Source of the DNA: Sodiomyces alkalinus F11
Lineage: Eukaryota; Ascomycota; Sordariomycetes; Glomerellales; Plectosphaerellaceae
Reading direction: 5' to 3'
Length of the DNA: 64,000 nt
NCBI RefSeq assembly: GCF_003711515.1
Contig: NW_021167083.1
Coordinates: 1,624,481-1,688,480, forward strand
Every line of letters begins with the position of its first letter. Position 1 is the first letter of the stretch. The position numbers and the translations under genes are program-made. Shown here in pieces: positions 11,603 to 23,789 of the stretch. The notes below the pieces were generated by a model. That model made no database searches. It saw only the letters and a program-made list of their open reading frames with translations, and was not told the origin of the DNA.

Positions 11603-13936
11603 TCAAGCCTTGCCCTTGTTGCGAGACTGGGCTTTCTTCTTCCGCATCAAGCGTTTCCTCGCAATAAGCTTTTGCTTGATGTCTTCACTTCCGTCTTTGG
11701 CGCCCGACTTGGACGAAGTGTTTTCGGTCTTCGCGGGCTCCTTGGGCGTGTCCGGCTTCTTCCCCGTCTTGAGCGCAAACTTCTTGCTCGATTTCTGACT
11801 AGGTCTCCTCGGAGCAGATTTGGACTTGGAGCCCTTCTTCCCCGTCTCCGGGGCGGCGGATGGTTCCTGCTCTTGACCCTTCTCGGCTCCCTGCTTGGGC
11901 TTCGGGTTGCTCTTCGCTCCGTCCTGGGCCCTGCGCCTCGCCACCACCTGGGCGTTTTCAATGGCGAACTCGACGATAAGACGCTGCTTCTTTCCCTGGT
12001 CGTTTTGGAGCTCGTGGCCGTTCAGCCATCTGAGGCCCATGAGCGCCCAGCGGTGGGACGAGTACTCGATGAAGCCGTAGCCGCGGCTCTTGCCGCCGGC
12101 CGACTCGCTGACTTTGGACCCGTCCTTGCTTTCGAAGACGATCTTGGCTTGGCTGACGATTCCCTTGCGCTTGAGCTTCCGTTGGTGTTCGGCTTCTTTG
12201 GTCTCGGCGAGCGACCTGGCTTTCTCCTCTTTCGAGAGTGGCTCCCGCAGACCTTCGCGGACGTCCTTGGCGAAGCCGACGCAGGCCTGACGAGCCAGTT
12301 GCTTCAGATCCTTGGAGGTTAGGTTGAATGGAACGTTCCGGACCGCTAGGCGAGTCAGACTGATGTGCAGGCTCGGGTTGCGCTCGACCAGCTTTTTCCG
12401 CTGGGTCCTGCTTTGGTCCCTCATCTTGATCTCCGCCTGGCTCAGGATTTGGTAGAGGGGCGACCTGGTGTCAAGCTGCCCTTCCTCAAGCAGAAACAAC
12501 CTGCGCTTGTCGTTGGCCCGCCGCTTACTTCCAGCGGTGGAAGCCAAACGTTCGGCATCGTCCTTGGTGACGGCTTGCGCGACCTGTAGTATCCTCCCCT
12601 CCAGAGTGTACTTGCCGGTCGGATCGCCGTCCTCGTCCTGCAACACGGACCTTTTCGCGATCAAAGGGTTGGCTTGGGGACGAGGGGAATTCTTTACGCA
12701 GGCCTTGGAATGCTCCTCGTCGACGAAGCAGACGAAGCCTGTGCCAGCAGGCCGGTCCGTTGCCCGGTCCTTGACGACTCGGGCGTACCTGACGGGGCCG
12801 AACTTGAGGAAATGGTCTTTCAGCTGCTCATCCGTTGTCGTGAAAGGGAGGTTGCGGATGAAAACAGTGGAATTTTTGTGTTTATCGTTGTCATTGGCTC
12901 GCGATTTGCCGCCATCTTCATCGTCGCCTTCGGACTCGGAACCATCGCTTTCGTCTTCCATATCCTCCTCATCATCCTCGTCGGAAGAGGAGTCGGGTCC
13001 GGCCTCATCTTCCTTGTCGCTGTCATCTTTTTCTTCTTCAAGATTAACCATGTGGTTCTGCATGAAGTTCTCCAAATCTGCTCGCAGTTGTTCGTCGTCG
13101 TCCTCCGGGGCGCTGCCGGCAGCCGCTGAAGCAGGGGTTTTTTGCGTCTTCTCCGGCGTCTTCTCTTGGGGAGGGTTGGCCTCCTTGGACGGTTTGGCGC
13201 CATCTCCGTCTTGCTGTTGGTCCCATTCCTCCTTGTCGACTGCCCAGTCCACTGCAAGTGTCCTTCCGTCTATGACTTTCCCGTTGACGCCGCTGATGGC
13301 GTTCTCGGCGTTTTTCTGTCCGCGAATGGTGATGAAGCCAAACCCCCTGAGACGGCCTTGCTTCATCGGCAAATCGGCAAACTTGATCTTGCCATAGCTC
13401 TGAAACAAGGCCGTCAGTTTCTCCGGCGTATTGACGCTCCAGGGCAGATTGCGAATGATCAGTTTCGGCGACTTCCATGCGTCCTCAATGGCGCGGGACT
13501 TCGACTTTGCTGGCGGAACAGCGGAAGAAGAAGTATCTTTTTTTGCAGCGCCTCCATGCTCGTTTCGATGTCTCGACTCGGCGAAGTCGATGACGATGCG
13601 ACGGCCATTCCAGATTTCGTCGTTCAGCTTCTTCTTCGCCTCCAAAGCATCCTCGGGGTCCGTGAGGGTAACGAATCCAAAGCCTCGAGACGCCTTTGTA
13701 GAGGAATCGACCACCACCGTGGCATGCTTAACGGGAAAGTGCTCGGAGAAGAAGTTTGCTAGATCTTCGCTGGTGACATCGTGGGGGAGGGAGCGGACGA
13801 AAAGGGAGCGATTGGCTTCGACGCGGGCCTTTTTGGATTTTGGCTCAGTGACGGTGTCAATGCGATCCACTCCTGCGTTCTCTTCTGACGAATTTCCGCC
13901 CCTCGGTCGTTTCAATGCTTTGGTGTCTGAAGCCAT
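11603..13936 (-). CDS. nop4: nucleolar RNA-binding protein Nop4 (RBM28 homologue)
   Basis: Intronless frame of 777 aa. Nop4/Nop77 is a nucleolar protein needed for pre-60S ribosome assembly and 27S rRNA processing. Four RRM domains are visible. RRM1 (about 44-118) has LFVRSLP (RNP2) and RGFGFVTL (RNP1). RRM2 (about 156-235) has LIIRNLPW and RGFGFITI. RRM3 (about 355-460) has VFIRNLPF and GTGFVCFV, with a long insert. RRM4 (about 530-690) has LAVRNVPF and GYGFIEYS. RRM2 and RRM3 are separated by a long acidic Asp/Glu-Ser region typical of nucleolar factors. The C terminus (about 695-777) is Lys-rich and serves as a nuclear/nucleolar targeting tail. Domain number, order and length match the family. 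It is divergent from the condensin gene, 376 bp between start codons. Confidence 0.93.
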   Translation of the reverse strand: MASDTKALKRPRGGNSSEENAGVDRIDTVTEPKSKKARVEANRSLFVRSLPHDVTSEDLANFFSEHFPVKHATVVVDSSTKASRGFGFVTLTDPEDALEAKKKLNDEIWNGRRIVIDFAESRHRNEHGGAAKKDTSSSAVPPAKSKSRAIEDAWKSPKLIIRNLPWSVNTPEKLTALFQSYGKIKFADLPMKQGRLRGFGFITIRGQKNAENAISGVNGKVIDGRTLAVDWAVDKEEWDQQQDGDGAKPSKEANPPQEKTPEKTQKTPASAAAGSAPEDDDEQLRADLENFMQNHMVNLEEEKDDSDKEDEAGPDSSSDEDDEEDMEDESDGSESEGDDEDGGKSRANDNDKHKNSTVFIRNLPFTTTDEQLKDHFLKFGPVRYARVVKDRATDRPAGTGFVCFVDEEHSKACVKNSPRPQANPLIAKRSVLQDEDGDPTGKYTLEGRILQVAQAVTKDDAERLASTAGSKRRANDKRRLFLLEEGQLDTRSPLYQILSQAEIKMRDQSRTQRKKLVERNPSLHISLTRLAVRNVPFNLTSKDLKQLARQACVGFAKDVREGLREPLSKEEKARSLAETKEAEHQRKLKRKGIVSQAKIVFESKDGSKVSESAGGKSRGYGFIEYSSHRWALMGLRWLNGHELQNDQGKKQRLIVEFAIENAQVVARRRAQDGAKSNPKPKQGAEKGQEQEPSAAPETGKKGSKSKSAPRRPSQKSSKKFALKTGKKPDTPKEPAKTENTSSKSGAKDGSEDIKQKLIARKRLMRKKKAQSRNKGKA

Positions 13937-14312
13937 GACTGTGTCCTTGGTAAAAGTGCTTCAAGACGGTGAGCCGAGAGGGTGATGCGGCTGCTGTGTC
14001 TGTACGGACTTTCCGCGTTACCTTTTTTTCTTTTTTTTCTCTCGCCAGAGATACAAGGTACCTTATCTTATCAGAATCGATTCTATCGCCGTTATCTTCA
14101 CGTGCAATGGCATCCCCGCACTAGTCCTATGTTGGTAATTTATTGACTTGGAACCACCACAACAAACGCGCATCTCTCGTCTTGGCCCCCGACGCAAGAA
14201 ACAAAGAATGTCGAGGTGCGTGCGACATTGCGACTTCTCCACCATCATCTTCTGAACCGGGGATTATCTGTCAACTCACTGAGAATCTACTCCGGAAATC
14301 CCAACTACAAGC
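13937..14312. promoter_or_regulatory. shared 376-bp promoter region of nop4 and condensin subunit gene
   Basis: The two start codons point away from each other across only 376 bp, so the promoters must lie here, overlapping or back to back. It contains a pyrimidine-rich tract at about 14,020-14,043 and the palindromic word AAGGTACCTT at about 14,055-14,064. Confidence 0.6.
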
Positions 14313-17300
14313 ATGCCTGGCCGAGCACCAGGGAGGTCCACGCGGACCTCCACCGCCGTTTCTCACAAGTCGTCCGCCATGGACGTCGATTCTCGAGCCT
14401 CATCCGCCTCCCCCGATGCTCCAACCGAAGCCCCTGACAATGCGCTTCGGCACCAGATATGCAATATCTTTCGAGACGCCCAAAAGAATACCGCGTCGCA
14501 CCGTAAACTTATCGTCAGCCTCCGCAAGATCCAGGAACAGTGCTGTTACGAGCCCGCGAACCCAAAAAAGGCCGACACGAACGTCTTCAACGAAACCACT
14601 TTCAATAACGAATTTGTGCGCTGTGCTTTGCGGGTTATGCCAGTCAAGAAAACCGAGTCGGCCGGGGAGAAGGTCATTCGCTTCATCGGACTCTTCCTGA
14701 GACATTCCAACGACAAGGATAATGAGCTTCTGGGAGACGTCGAGGAGGATGCTAGTGTCATGCCCGAGACCGCCGGAACGCGCCTCACGAGCCAGCTGAT
14801 GGAAACGATTCTGCCTCTTCTCACATCTAAAGACAAGTTCGTCAGATACCGATCAACCCAGTTAATTTCTCACGTCGTTAATTCCCTCGACGCCATTGAT
14901 GATGAGCTCTTCCAAAAGCTACGCCACGGCCTTCTCAGGCGAATCCACGACAAGGAAGCCATGGTCCGTTCGCAGGCCGTTCTCGGTCTCGGACGACTCG
15001 TCGGTAATCAGGCAGAAGCTGGGGCCGATCCCGACGACAGCGACGGGGACGACGCCGGGTTGCTCGAAAAGCTCCTCGAAGTCCTACAAAACGATCCAAG
15101 CGCGGACGTAAGGAGGTCGCTCCTCGTCAACCTGCCCATCCTCCCCAACACCCTCCCATATCTGCTGGAACGCGCCAGGGATCAGGACGCCGCCACCCGG
15201 AGAGCCGTCTACTCGAGACTCTTGCCGGCTCTGGGCGATTTTCGACATTTGTCTCTGTCCATGCGAGAGAAGCTCCTTCGATGGGGCCTCCGCGATCGAG
15301 ATGACAACGTCCGCAAGTCGGCAGGCCGGCTGTTCCGCGAACGGTGGATCGAGGACTGCGCCGGCGTCCCGGCCACGGATGAGGACGGCAAACCAGTGGA
15401 ATCTGCTCCCAACTTTGACGGCTTGCAAGAGCTTCTGGAAAGAATCGACGTCGTCAATTCGGGCGTCGAGAATGGAGTGGCGCTCGAGGCGATGAATGGC
15501 TTTTGGGAGGGCCGGCCGGACTACCGGGACGCAGCGGTGTTTGATGACCAGTTCTGGCTGACTCTGTCAGCCGAGTCCGTTTTTATGGCCAGGAGCTTCA
15601 ACGAATTCTGCCGCAGCGAGGGGAACGGAAAGTACGAGTCTCTACTGGAGGTGAAGCTACCCGAGGTCACCAAGCTGGCATTCTACCTTGAACGGTACAT
15701 CTCTGTTCTGATTGAAGCGATCAAGAGAGTGCAGGAGACCTCGGACGAGAACGAGGAGGACGAGGAGGAAGATACGGTGGAGCAAGAGTTTATCGTCGAA
15801 CAGATGCTTCAGATCGCTCTGACCCTCGATTACTCGGACGAAGTCGGCAGACGAAAGATGTTCGCTCTCCTCCGCCAGTCCTTGTCGATCCCGGAGCTCC
15901 CTGACGAAATTACGAAACTCACCGTGAACGTTCTTCGCGAGATTTGCGCGCCGGACCTGGCGGGCGAAAAAGAGTTCTGCAGCATCGTCCTCGAAGCCGT
16001 AGCCGATGTTCACGACACCATCGCCGACGATACCGCAGGGCCAGCAAACGATGCCGACACCACCGAGGATAGTTTTCATTCCGCCAAGTCCGAGGTTTCT
16101 CTCGACGCACCTGCCAAGAAGGCTGCTGCTCGGGGTGCCAGTACAGAGGAGGACGAGGAGGAGGCCAGGCAGAAGGCGATCAAGGAGATCATGATCAACA
16201 TGAAGTGCCTGTACATTGTCCAGTGCATGCTCACCAACGTCGCCGGCGATTTGCAGCAGAACGATCACCTGGTTGCCATGCTCAATAACCTGGTGGTTCC
16301 CGCGGTTAGAAGCCACGAAGCGCCGGTGCGAGAGAGGGGACTGGTCTGCCTTGGCTTGTGCTCGCTGCTTGATCGATCGCTCGCCGAGGAGAACCTGGTT
16401 TTGTTCATGCACTTCTTCGCAAAGGGCCACACGGCCTTGCAGATCACCGCTCTGCATATCCTGACCGACATCCTCAACGTCCATGGTGCACAACTCCTGG
16501 CGACGACACCGACCCTGCTCAAGGTATACCTCAAGGCTCTCAGGTCGGGATCGAAGTCGCCCGAGGTCCAGGCAGCGGCTACGTTGGCGGCGTCCAAGCT
16601 GCTCCTCGGACGGGTTGTTACTGATCCGGACGCTTCGTCGGAACTGCTCAAGACGCTGGTGGTCGCCTACTTTGACCCTTCCAGCGCGCACAACCAGAGC
16701 GTCAGGCAAGCGCTCAACTATTTCCTACCCGTCTTCTGCTATTCGCGCGCCGAGAACCAGGACTTGATGCGATCTGTCGCCTTGGATGCCCTGCATTCGC
16801 TGTACAACATTCGGCAGAACCTGGAAGATGATGACGTTGACGTCGAGGAGGATATGCAGAACCTTGCCACCATCGGCGCCTGCCTGGTGGACTGGACCGA
16901 CCCGAGGAAATGCTATAGTCCCGACTCGGGACTGGATTCGGAGAAGAGATCCGTGAATGGCGATATCCATCTGTCTCTGGCCTTGGATATCCTGGAACGC
17001 CTTGGCGGAAATATGAGTAGTACGTGCCTGACCTTGACAAACTCACATCCCGCCAACCAACCCTTAACCCCTTTTTTTTCCCTTCTTTCTTTCTGTCCTC
17101 GCCATCTTCTTCTCTGACGAGCTTCCTACTGACCGCCAAACAGAAGAGGAGAAGAAAGTCGTTTCCCCTCTACTGGGCAAGCTATACATCTCCGCATCCA
17201 GTTCCGAAGACAAGATCCGAGAGGCGTACGAGGAGGTCACGATCGCCGTGAATGATAAGCTAGTGACCGACACTGCGGGGAGGAACGCGTTGAACAAACT

Positions 17301-17577
17301 GCACCTCAGCCTAGGCAAGATCATCACGGCTCTCGGCGGCGGAACAGGAGGAGAAAGCCGTCGAGCCAGCCGAAGCGTGTCCGTCGCCGGGGAGGAGAGG
17401 TCGGAGGCTACGGACAGGACCAACCTCACGGAGACTACCACCATCAAGGAGGAGGATGAGAGCGTCGAGGGGACCGTCGTTCCGAGGGACGAGGATAGCG
17501 ACGAGGGGACGGTCGTTCAGAGCAGGTACAAGGACACCCTTGTAGATGATTTGCTGACCGATGAAGAAGAGCTTTGA
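14313..17577 (+). CDS. ycg1: condensin complex subunit 3 (Ycg1/Cnd3, CAP-G)
   Basis: Two exons, 14313-17019 and 17144-17577 (124-bp intron, GTACGT donor, AACAG acceptor), give 1046 aa. CAP-G subunits are HEAT-repeat proteins that bind the kleisin Brn1/Cnd2 and DNA in the condensin ring. Visible: successive alpha-helical HEAT units throughout, including QLMETILPLLTSKDKFVRYR, DKEAMVRSQAVLGLGRL, DPSADVRRSLLVNLPI and RERGLVCLGLCSLLDRSLAE. Acidic disordered inserts fall at about residues 480 and 575-620, with an acidic Ser/Thr tail after residue 970. The exon 2 start KEEKKVVSPLLGKLYI continues the last helical repeats in frame. The ATG at 14313 opens with MPGRAPGRS; a second in-frame ATG follows 22 codons later (MDVDSRAS), so the exact start is not certain. 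Confidence 0.92.
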
Positions 17578-17900
17578 AGGCATCCTGGCCTGCGGTTGAG
17601 TGTGGTATAGCGAAAGCCTGTACATATGATGATATATCTTTGATTTTGTGTTTTCCTTGGTCTGGTTCACGACGTCGACGACGGATGGACGGGTTGGTCT
17701 GAATGAATTGGGAGGATCGGATGTCCGTGTCACGGAAAGTCTAATGGCACAATGAAATAATACCTCCGAAGCTCAAGGGGGCTGAAGTGCCCGCCATAAA
17801 AGTGACAACACCAAGCCATACCGGTCCTTTTTGTGGCCCACCCTCTTGGGCCCTCGCTTCCAACCCGCAATGCCAAACTCCTCGGTTATTCTGACGCCAG
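17578..17900. other. convergent 3' intergenic region
   Basis: 323 bp between the converging ends of the condensin subunit gene and las21. No gene is seen; it must hold both polyadenylation regions. Confidence 0.6.
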
Positions 17901-20900
17901 TCAACCCGATGCTCCCATGCTGAACAACCCGCCAGCTAGGAAAATATTCACGATCAAGTGCTGCCCAACATTCCACGCCATGCAATACAGGTACTTGGGT
18001 GAGAAGACCGTCCAGACGAAGAGGTGGGTGCGCAGAACGGTGCAGGCGGCCATGATGGCGGCGACGCTGCAGGTGGCAAAAAGGGTGAGGTTGGCAGCAT
18101 GTTGCAGGAAGCGATGATGGCCTGACACGTCGCGTCGTGATTTGAGCAGAAGCAGGTTGGTGGCTGACGTCCAGTAGACCGGGCCAGCCCAGTTGCTGAT
18201 GAAGGTGAGGATGCCGACGATTACCACGTTGAAGCCCGAGACGCCGTTGTAAGCGCTTGAAAGGTCCACGGAGGAGATGGCATTTGTGCCCCCTGAGGCA
18301 AAGAAGGACATGTGTTGTAGCATGATGGACGAGACGGAAATGGAGGGGATATCGAGATCCAAAGAGGCGAGAAAGTAGAACTGCAGCTGAAAGAGGAGGA
18401 AGAGTGGAATATTAGTTACTCGGGACTGGGTCACGGCCAGCAAGGTGTAGAGGTGATGTAGCAGCTCGACTAGGTCTACTGCCATTAGTTCTAATCGTGC
18501 CCTTAACATACGGAGTGGGTGTATAGGTAAAGGAGGGCAAAAGCTTTTGCTTACCAGTACGTTTGGCCTGCCCGCGCCTCGTGATCGCATGGTACAGTCC
18601 ATAAGCAGCGGTTATGCCCAGACCAGCCAAAAGCACGCGAGCGTGGGAGAGGAGAGATAGTCCTTCGGTAGCCACCTTCAGGCTTCTCAAGACACCAATT
18701 ACTAATTCGGGAGAGTCTTCGTATGTGAAAGCGAGCTTGAACGTGATCCCGGAGAGGCCAAGGAAGGTGACGAGAACCGTTGACGAGCCAGGCGGCATGC
18801 CCACCAGCCGCTTGTGAATAAGGAAACAGATGTTGAGATACGTCGCACCAACCAGAGCCCATAGCAATAGGGGGTTGGTGGCCAGAAACGTTGTGACTAT
18901 ATCGGGCTTGCCAGCATGTTTTTGACCTGTCTGATTCCAGCCGCGGATGAGTCGCGTAGCGAAGATTGCCGCCGTAAACTGCACCGTCCGGGCAATGCGC
19001 GAGCCCACCCTGAGTTGGGACACAAGTCAGTAGGGGAAGATAACCGCAGGTAGTCTAAGTTTAGTCTGGACGACGGATATGGGCCGCACCTCTGGGCTCG
19101 GGTAATGGCAAGCGACGCAAGCCACGCAGACGTCGCCCAGTACCAAAAATGGTGCTCTTCCTCCACATAGCTGCTGGCAAACATCATAACGCTATAAGCC
19201 GAGGCCAAGGCGAGGGATGGCATTCGTGTCATAGTAGAGGTCTGAAGCAGCGTTGCCATCAGGAAGGCCGCAAGGGCTAACGCCTGTCCGAGGGCCAGCC
19301 GGGACATGTCGTAGTTACTTGCCATACTGCTCAGCAAGTCCTGAGCTCTGCTTAGCCACTTCGTAGGGTTAGCGCATCAAGGCCAACAGTTACACGTAGT
19401 TCCCACCAACCTTGGACATCGCCGACACCCATGAGTCAAGCGAGCCGTTGTACTCGTGCAGAGCTAATCTTTGAGAGTCGACAGCCTTCCATTCGCAGGC
19501 TAACGCTTGGACATCATCCTTGGGGAGGACACAATTGTCTTGTCCTGGATCCGAGTCCATAATACCTGCACCGAAAGTCGCAATCACAATGTTGAGGATC
19601 TGCCGAGCGTTGCGTAGGAGCAACTGAATCTGGTCGTTTGCTAGGTTGCCGCGTCAATACAATGGCACCCAATAGGCAAAGAAGAGGAAAAGGGGGGGTT
19701 CCCGAGGCGTACTGTTTGGCCAGAGCGGGAGAAAGTTGACGATGAGAGCCCCTAGGTTGTTTCGCGGCACGGGGAAGCCTAGCAAAGCTGCCAAGGTCGG
19801 GGCTATGTCAGATTGTTCCACCTTGGTGTAGTAATCGAAGTCCTCTCGATATGCAGAGGGCGAAGGCAGGCCGCGAGATATGGCCTCTAATTTAGGAGAA
19901 ACGAAAACAAGAGCTGGCGATGTCTCTCCAGGTGACGAAGCGCCGTGGTTCCCTGCATCGTTCATTCCGTGATCGCCGCAGAACACCAGGAGAGTCGAGG
20001 CGAGATGTTCACGGGTTACCATGGCTTCGTAGACTTGCCGAACCATTTCGTCCATTTCTCGCTGCTTTGGGAACATGTTCGGGCTGAGGCGGTGTGACGG
20101 AGAGTCAGAGTCAGAGTCAGTCAGTCGATCCAACCATGTCCATTACACCGAATGAATAGAAAAATAGCCCGCAACAAAATCTAGGCGAACCTTCGAGGGC
20201 CAGCTTTGTGACCAATGTGATCGAGACCCAGGTAGTGCAGCACCATCGTGTTCCAGTCATCTCTCTTCAGCTCTTCGGGAAGATGTCTGGTGACATTGTT
20301 GTCTACTTCTGTGTAGTCCTAGGGGATCGTCAGCATGTTGAGCTAAAGTGAAGAAAGCATGTAGCCCATGAGACAACCGCGAACGAACCAGCCCATGCCT
20401 TACCGAAACAAAGAAGCTGGACGTGCCATCGGCCCGGTCGAACGTCTCCGGGAAGAGCTTGAGCCATGTGTCGTCTCCGTACATGAGAAGCTTGCCCGAG
20501 TCTTTGGCCTTCATCTGGGAGAGCCAGGTATCCTGGGCTGACAGGGTAGAAGACGTATCCGCTTCGTCGAAGTTGAGGATGACATCGAGGAACGATGGGA
20601 TGGACCCCGTCGTAATGGCCTTGATGCGGGGCATCGTGATGGTCGGCGACCGGGCATTGGCAGTAAAGGGGAGAGCATGGCCGCGGCGAATCAGTCTGAA
20701 ATCTTGTTAGTCGGACTGTCATGGGGGTTTGAGTCTAGGGGTAGGAGAATAACCGCCCCTGGGCTGGGTAGGACAAGGGAAAGGGGTATGGACATACTCT
20801 TGGGTGAAGGTAAACCCGCTATTATTAGAATATACGAAGTCGCTAGAGTAAAACCCCAGTCGCAATGTTAGCAGGTTGCGTCTTGTCTTGACTAGGGCCC

Positions 20901-21168
20901 AATTATCTGACAATAACGGCCTTGTAAATTGGTTCCGACGTGTGTTGCCCCGTTACCTTCTCAAAGCATCGACCACCATGAAGACCAGTCTGTCAAAATG
21001 GGCTACCGGAGGTGGCCCATATTCAAGCGGTTCGAACTGGGCCAGGCCAGGAAGGAAAGGCTTGTATGGAAAGAATCCCGTGGCGAAGATGAGAATGGAA
21101 ATGGGAACCAAGACATTTGAAACTGTAAGGAGGAGCCCGTAGTGACGGGAGCCATAAGAATTGAGCAT
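17901..21168 (-). CDS. las21: GPI ethanolamine phosphate transferase 2 (Las21/Gpi7)
   Basis: Nine exons on the minus strand: 21168-20957, 20842-20798, 20695-20404, 20318-20191, 20083-19713, 19640-19411, 19358-19090, 19009-18555 and 18469-17901. Every junction keeps the frame, giving 856 aa. Gpi7/PIG-G adds ethanolamine phosphate to the second mannose of the GPI anchor in the ER membrane. Visible: an N-terminal membrane anchor (about 10-31), then a luminal alkaline-phosphatase-superfamily domain. That domain has metal-ligand motifs VVDALR, the TITMPR block, HYLGLDHIGHK and CGDHGM. The GPRSPNMFPKQREMD block is also present. From about 490 on there is a polytopic hydrophobic C-terminal half. The Las21-like NNLGALIVNFLPLWPN block precedes the membrane part. 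One donor (after exon 4) is GTTCGC and one (after exon 6) is GTTGGT, both less common. The PIG-N/PIG-O relatives are less likely because of the motif wording and length. Confidence 0.92.
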
Positions 21169-21978
21169 GGTCCGATGGACAGGCCCATGAAATTAATGGG
21201 GAGGGAGTGGAAGAAAAGAAGCGAAAGGCCAGTCCGGACGTACACAGACGCCGGTGGTTTAGCAGGAAGAGGACCCCAGTCTAGATTGATGTGATGCAAA
21301 ACCACCACGGCGACCTGTATCGTCGAGATGAACACGTAACGTCTCTATTCCGTAATTACTTGCAGCATATTCATGGAGCGCAAGTTCGCATTTCAAGGTA
21401 CGGATACAACGTACAGTCTGAAGTAAGGTAAGGCACGGAGTACGTCGTACGAAGTACGAGGTACGGATACCCGCTCGTCCGTACCACGGTGCGCTAATTG
21501 CACCGGCTGATTGGCTGATTATCGCAGCACCGGGGCATTGGACCAGACACAAGGGTGTCGCCTCCGCGATGTTGGTACACGTGACTGCGTCCGACTCGCA
21601 CTGTTTATTATCAATCCTCGCAGTTGCCATGCGACTATACTGAGTATAACGTTGTTGATCCGATTAAGGGGACGAACTCATCTCTATCGATGCCCCTCAC
21701 CTCTTCTTACCGTTGCTTTTCCCACGTTCGTCTATTTCCTACTCAACGATACTGCCATCACAATCTCGCTCTGAGCATATTGAAGATTTTGAAAGGACTC
21801 GAGAATCATCGGCCTGGGGGAGGGGGTATGACCCAGTTGAATGGTGACTGGTTTGAAAAAAGCAATACCGGTAGTTCTTAAGCTTGCCTGCAGAGTATGA
21901 TAAGGTACTGAGTAAAGTCAAGTCCCAAACCGAACCTCGTAGCTGCGAAACGTGTACGCACACCGCCGCTTCCCTCCC
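21169..21978. promoter_or_regulatory. las21 upstream region
   Basis: This 810-bp gap lies upstream of las21 and downstream of the DUF2423 gene, both on the minus strand. It contains a cluster of GTAC-centred words at about 21,430-21,470 (CACGGAGTAC, CGTACGAAGTACGAGGTACG). No gene is recognised. Confidence 0.5.
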
Positions 21979-22486
21979 TCAAGACCTCTTCTTCCCCTTC
22001 CGGTCCGTATACTTCGGGAAGACAATCTTGGATTTCCCACGCTTCTTCTTCTCGACCCTCCCAGTCCCCTTTGACTTGGTCGACCTACTGGTATTATCGA
22101 CTTCCATTTCTCGGAGGTGGTCAGCACAAATAGCTGGGGGAAGTGAGTGACAATGGACGAGGCAGTTTAGCCAACTTACTAGAATCTCCCAGGGCCTCAA
22201 CATCTTGCGTCTCGCCTTCGTTTGGGTGAATGCCTGAAAAGTATATTAACGTCTGAGTAGTTACTAGCGAGCAATTTCTTCATAAGGAGTAGCGCTAGTG
22301 CATACCATTCTCAGCGTCCTCGATCATCTTGATATCGGATTCTTTCTGCGGCTTTTCTTTTGCGACTAATTCTTGCAGCTTGGCAGACAAGCGTTCGGCT
22401 CTTGCCGCCTCGACGGGACCAAAGACATTCTTCTTGAGTCTCTGGTTGTTTGCTTTCCTGGAGCTGGCCCTCGCACTCTTGGCCAT
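21979..22486 (-). CDS. DUF2423 / LLPH-like small nucleolar protein
   Basis: Three exons, 22486-22306, 22233-22180 and 22133-21979, give 129 aa. The N terminus MAKSARASSRKANNQRLKKN is the hallmark of the DUF2423 family (yeast YBL028C, animal LLPH/learning-associated protein homologue), very basic proteins of about 100-130 aa found in the nucleolus and associated with pre-60S particles. The first roughly 60 residues hold the conserved domain with the block FGPVEAARAERLSAKLQELV. The last 35 residues are a Lys/Arg-rich tail ending YTDRKGKKRS. Donor and acceptor sites are standard (GTATGC, GTAAGT; TTCAG, CCCAG), and all junctions keep the frame. The precise molecular role is not settled for the family. 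Confidence 0.85.
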
Positions 22487-23789
22487 GTTGAAGTATATGT
22501 GAGGGGAGGGATGAAAGTTAAGAGGTGAAGAGTCAGGGTGCCCTCGTTTCCAACCTTGCCAGGGTGATAAGGTCAAGCTGCTTGAGAGACTGAAGAGACG
22601 GGCTAAAGTGAGGGCGGCGATAACGTCGTCTCGATCGAACAATCAGGACGCTACCGTTATCCTAAAGGGCAATATATGACCTTTATGCTTCTAGACGTTT
22701 GAATAGCTTTTGACGAGGAGAAAAAATCAAGAAGGAGAGAGCTTGACGATAAGTACCATGCTACGGTCATGAGCAAGGCGATGCGATTCTCGATGAAAAT
22801 TCAGGGTCTCGTTTGAATGTGACAGTGCCCCACGAGCTATCTTATCTTATCGGCGACTTGTCCTACCTGAGCAGCCTGGGTCTTTCACTACGCCCACCCC
22901 TGTGTGGAATAAGGGAAAATGGGTTCGTACTCAGTACTGAGAATCGACGACAACGGGGCCAAGTGACTAATTAATCCATAAGTAATCGTAAAAGTAACAG
23001 CAAATGATGCGAATAATGTAGCTAATGGGTCTAAGATCTGGAGTACAAAAGGAAAAAGAAAAGAACATATTGCGGATTCTGGTGGCTTCTGAAGGAACTC
23101 GAGCCACGATATACGTCTCCAACGGTTACCTAATTTATCGACACTTATGCTTAATAAGCGGGACCATATACGTACTCCTTAAGGTACTTACCGAAGGTAA
23201 GGTACCTTACCTTAGGCACGGAGTAATTACCCTGACGTGCACGTTTTTCTTCCTACGAACTTCTGACGGGACTCGCAAGGCACGAAAAAGAGATGCCCCA
23301 CAGTGGCTAGACCAACGGGGAAAGCAAGTACGAGTACGAGCACCTCTCTCCCACTCCCAGACAACCTACCTTAGGTATATAGAGCCTGGCCAACTCCGCT
23401 TCAAACAAACTAAAAGTTGGGCTTGAAGGCTTCAAAACGGTCCACGGAGTAATAGAAGAACTTACCGTTCTCAAGTCTCTCTCGCCTGCCGCACGTCGCT
23501 CCCCTGCTCCCGGGTCCGGGTCCGACGTTCTGATACCTGCGATCCCCCGACCTCAGACTTCGCGCCCACCCCACCCCATCGCCCGACGACAAAATCCACC
23601 TTGCCCACGACGACCGACTCGATCGAGTTAGGATATCCATCGCATCAATACACGAGGCGCGCCTTTGGGCTCCGTCTGGTCGGTGGCTCTGGCTGCTCCC
23701 AGGTCGCCGTTGCGCCAGTCCGGCCATCGCATAGAGCGAGACGGAAATTCTCAATACTTCTCGCGGGCACCCTTGATGAGGTTCTCGCC
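22487..23789. promoter_or_regulatory. divergent intergenic region
   Basis: 1.3 kb between the DUF2423 gene (-) and the SUMO ligase gene (+). It contains a dense palindrome cluster at about 23,177-23,218 (AAGGTACTTACC, AAGGTAAGGTACCTTACCTT) close to a CACGGAGTAATTAC word. Some open frames reach across, but none has a recognisable product; the frame running into the SUMO ligase start lacks an ATG and is probably 5' UTR. Confidence 0.55.

Noticed and set aside
12468..13397. Long plus-strand open frame of about 300 codons
   Set aside because: It is the antisense shadow of nop4; its Ser-rich sequence mirrors the acidic and RRM coding of the real gene.
15657..16709. Minus-strand open frame of 350 codons
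   Set aside because: Antisense shadow of the condensin subunit gene, without domains.
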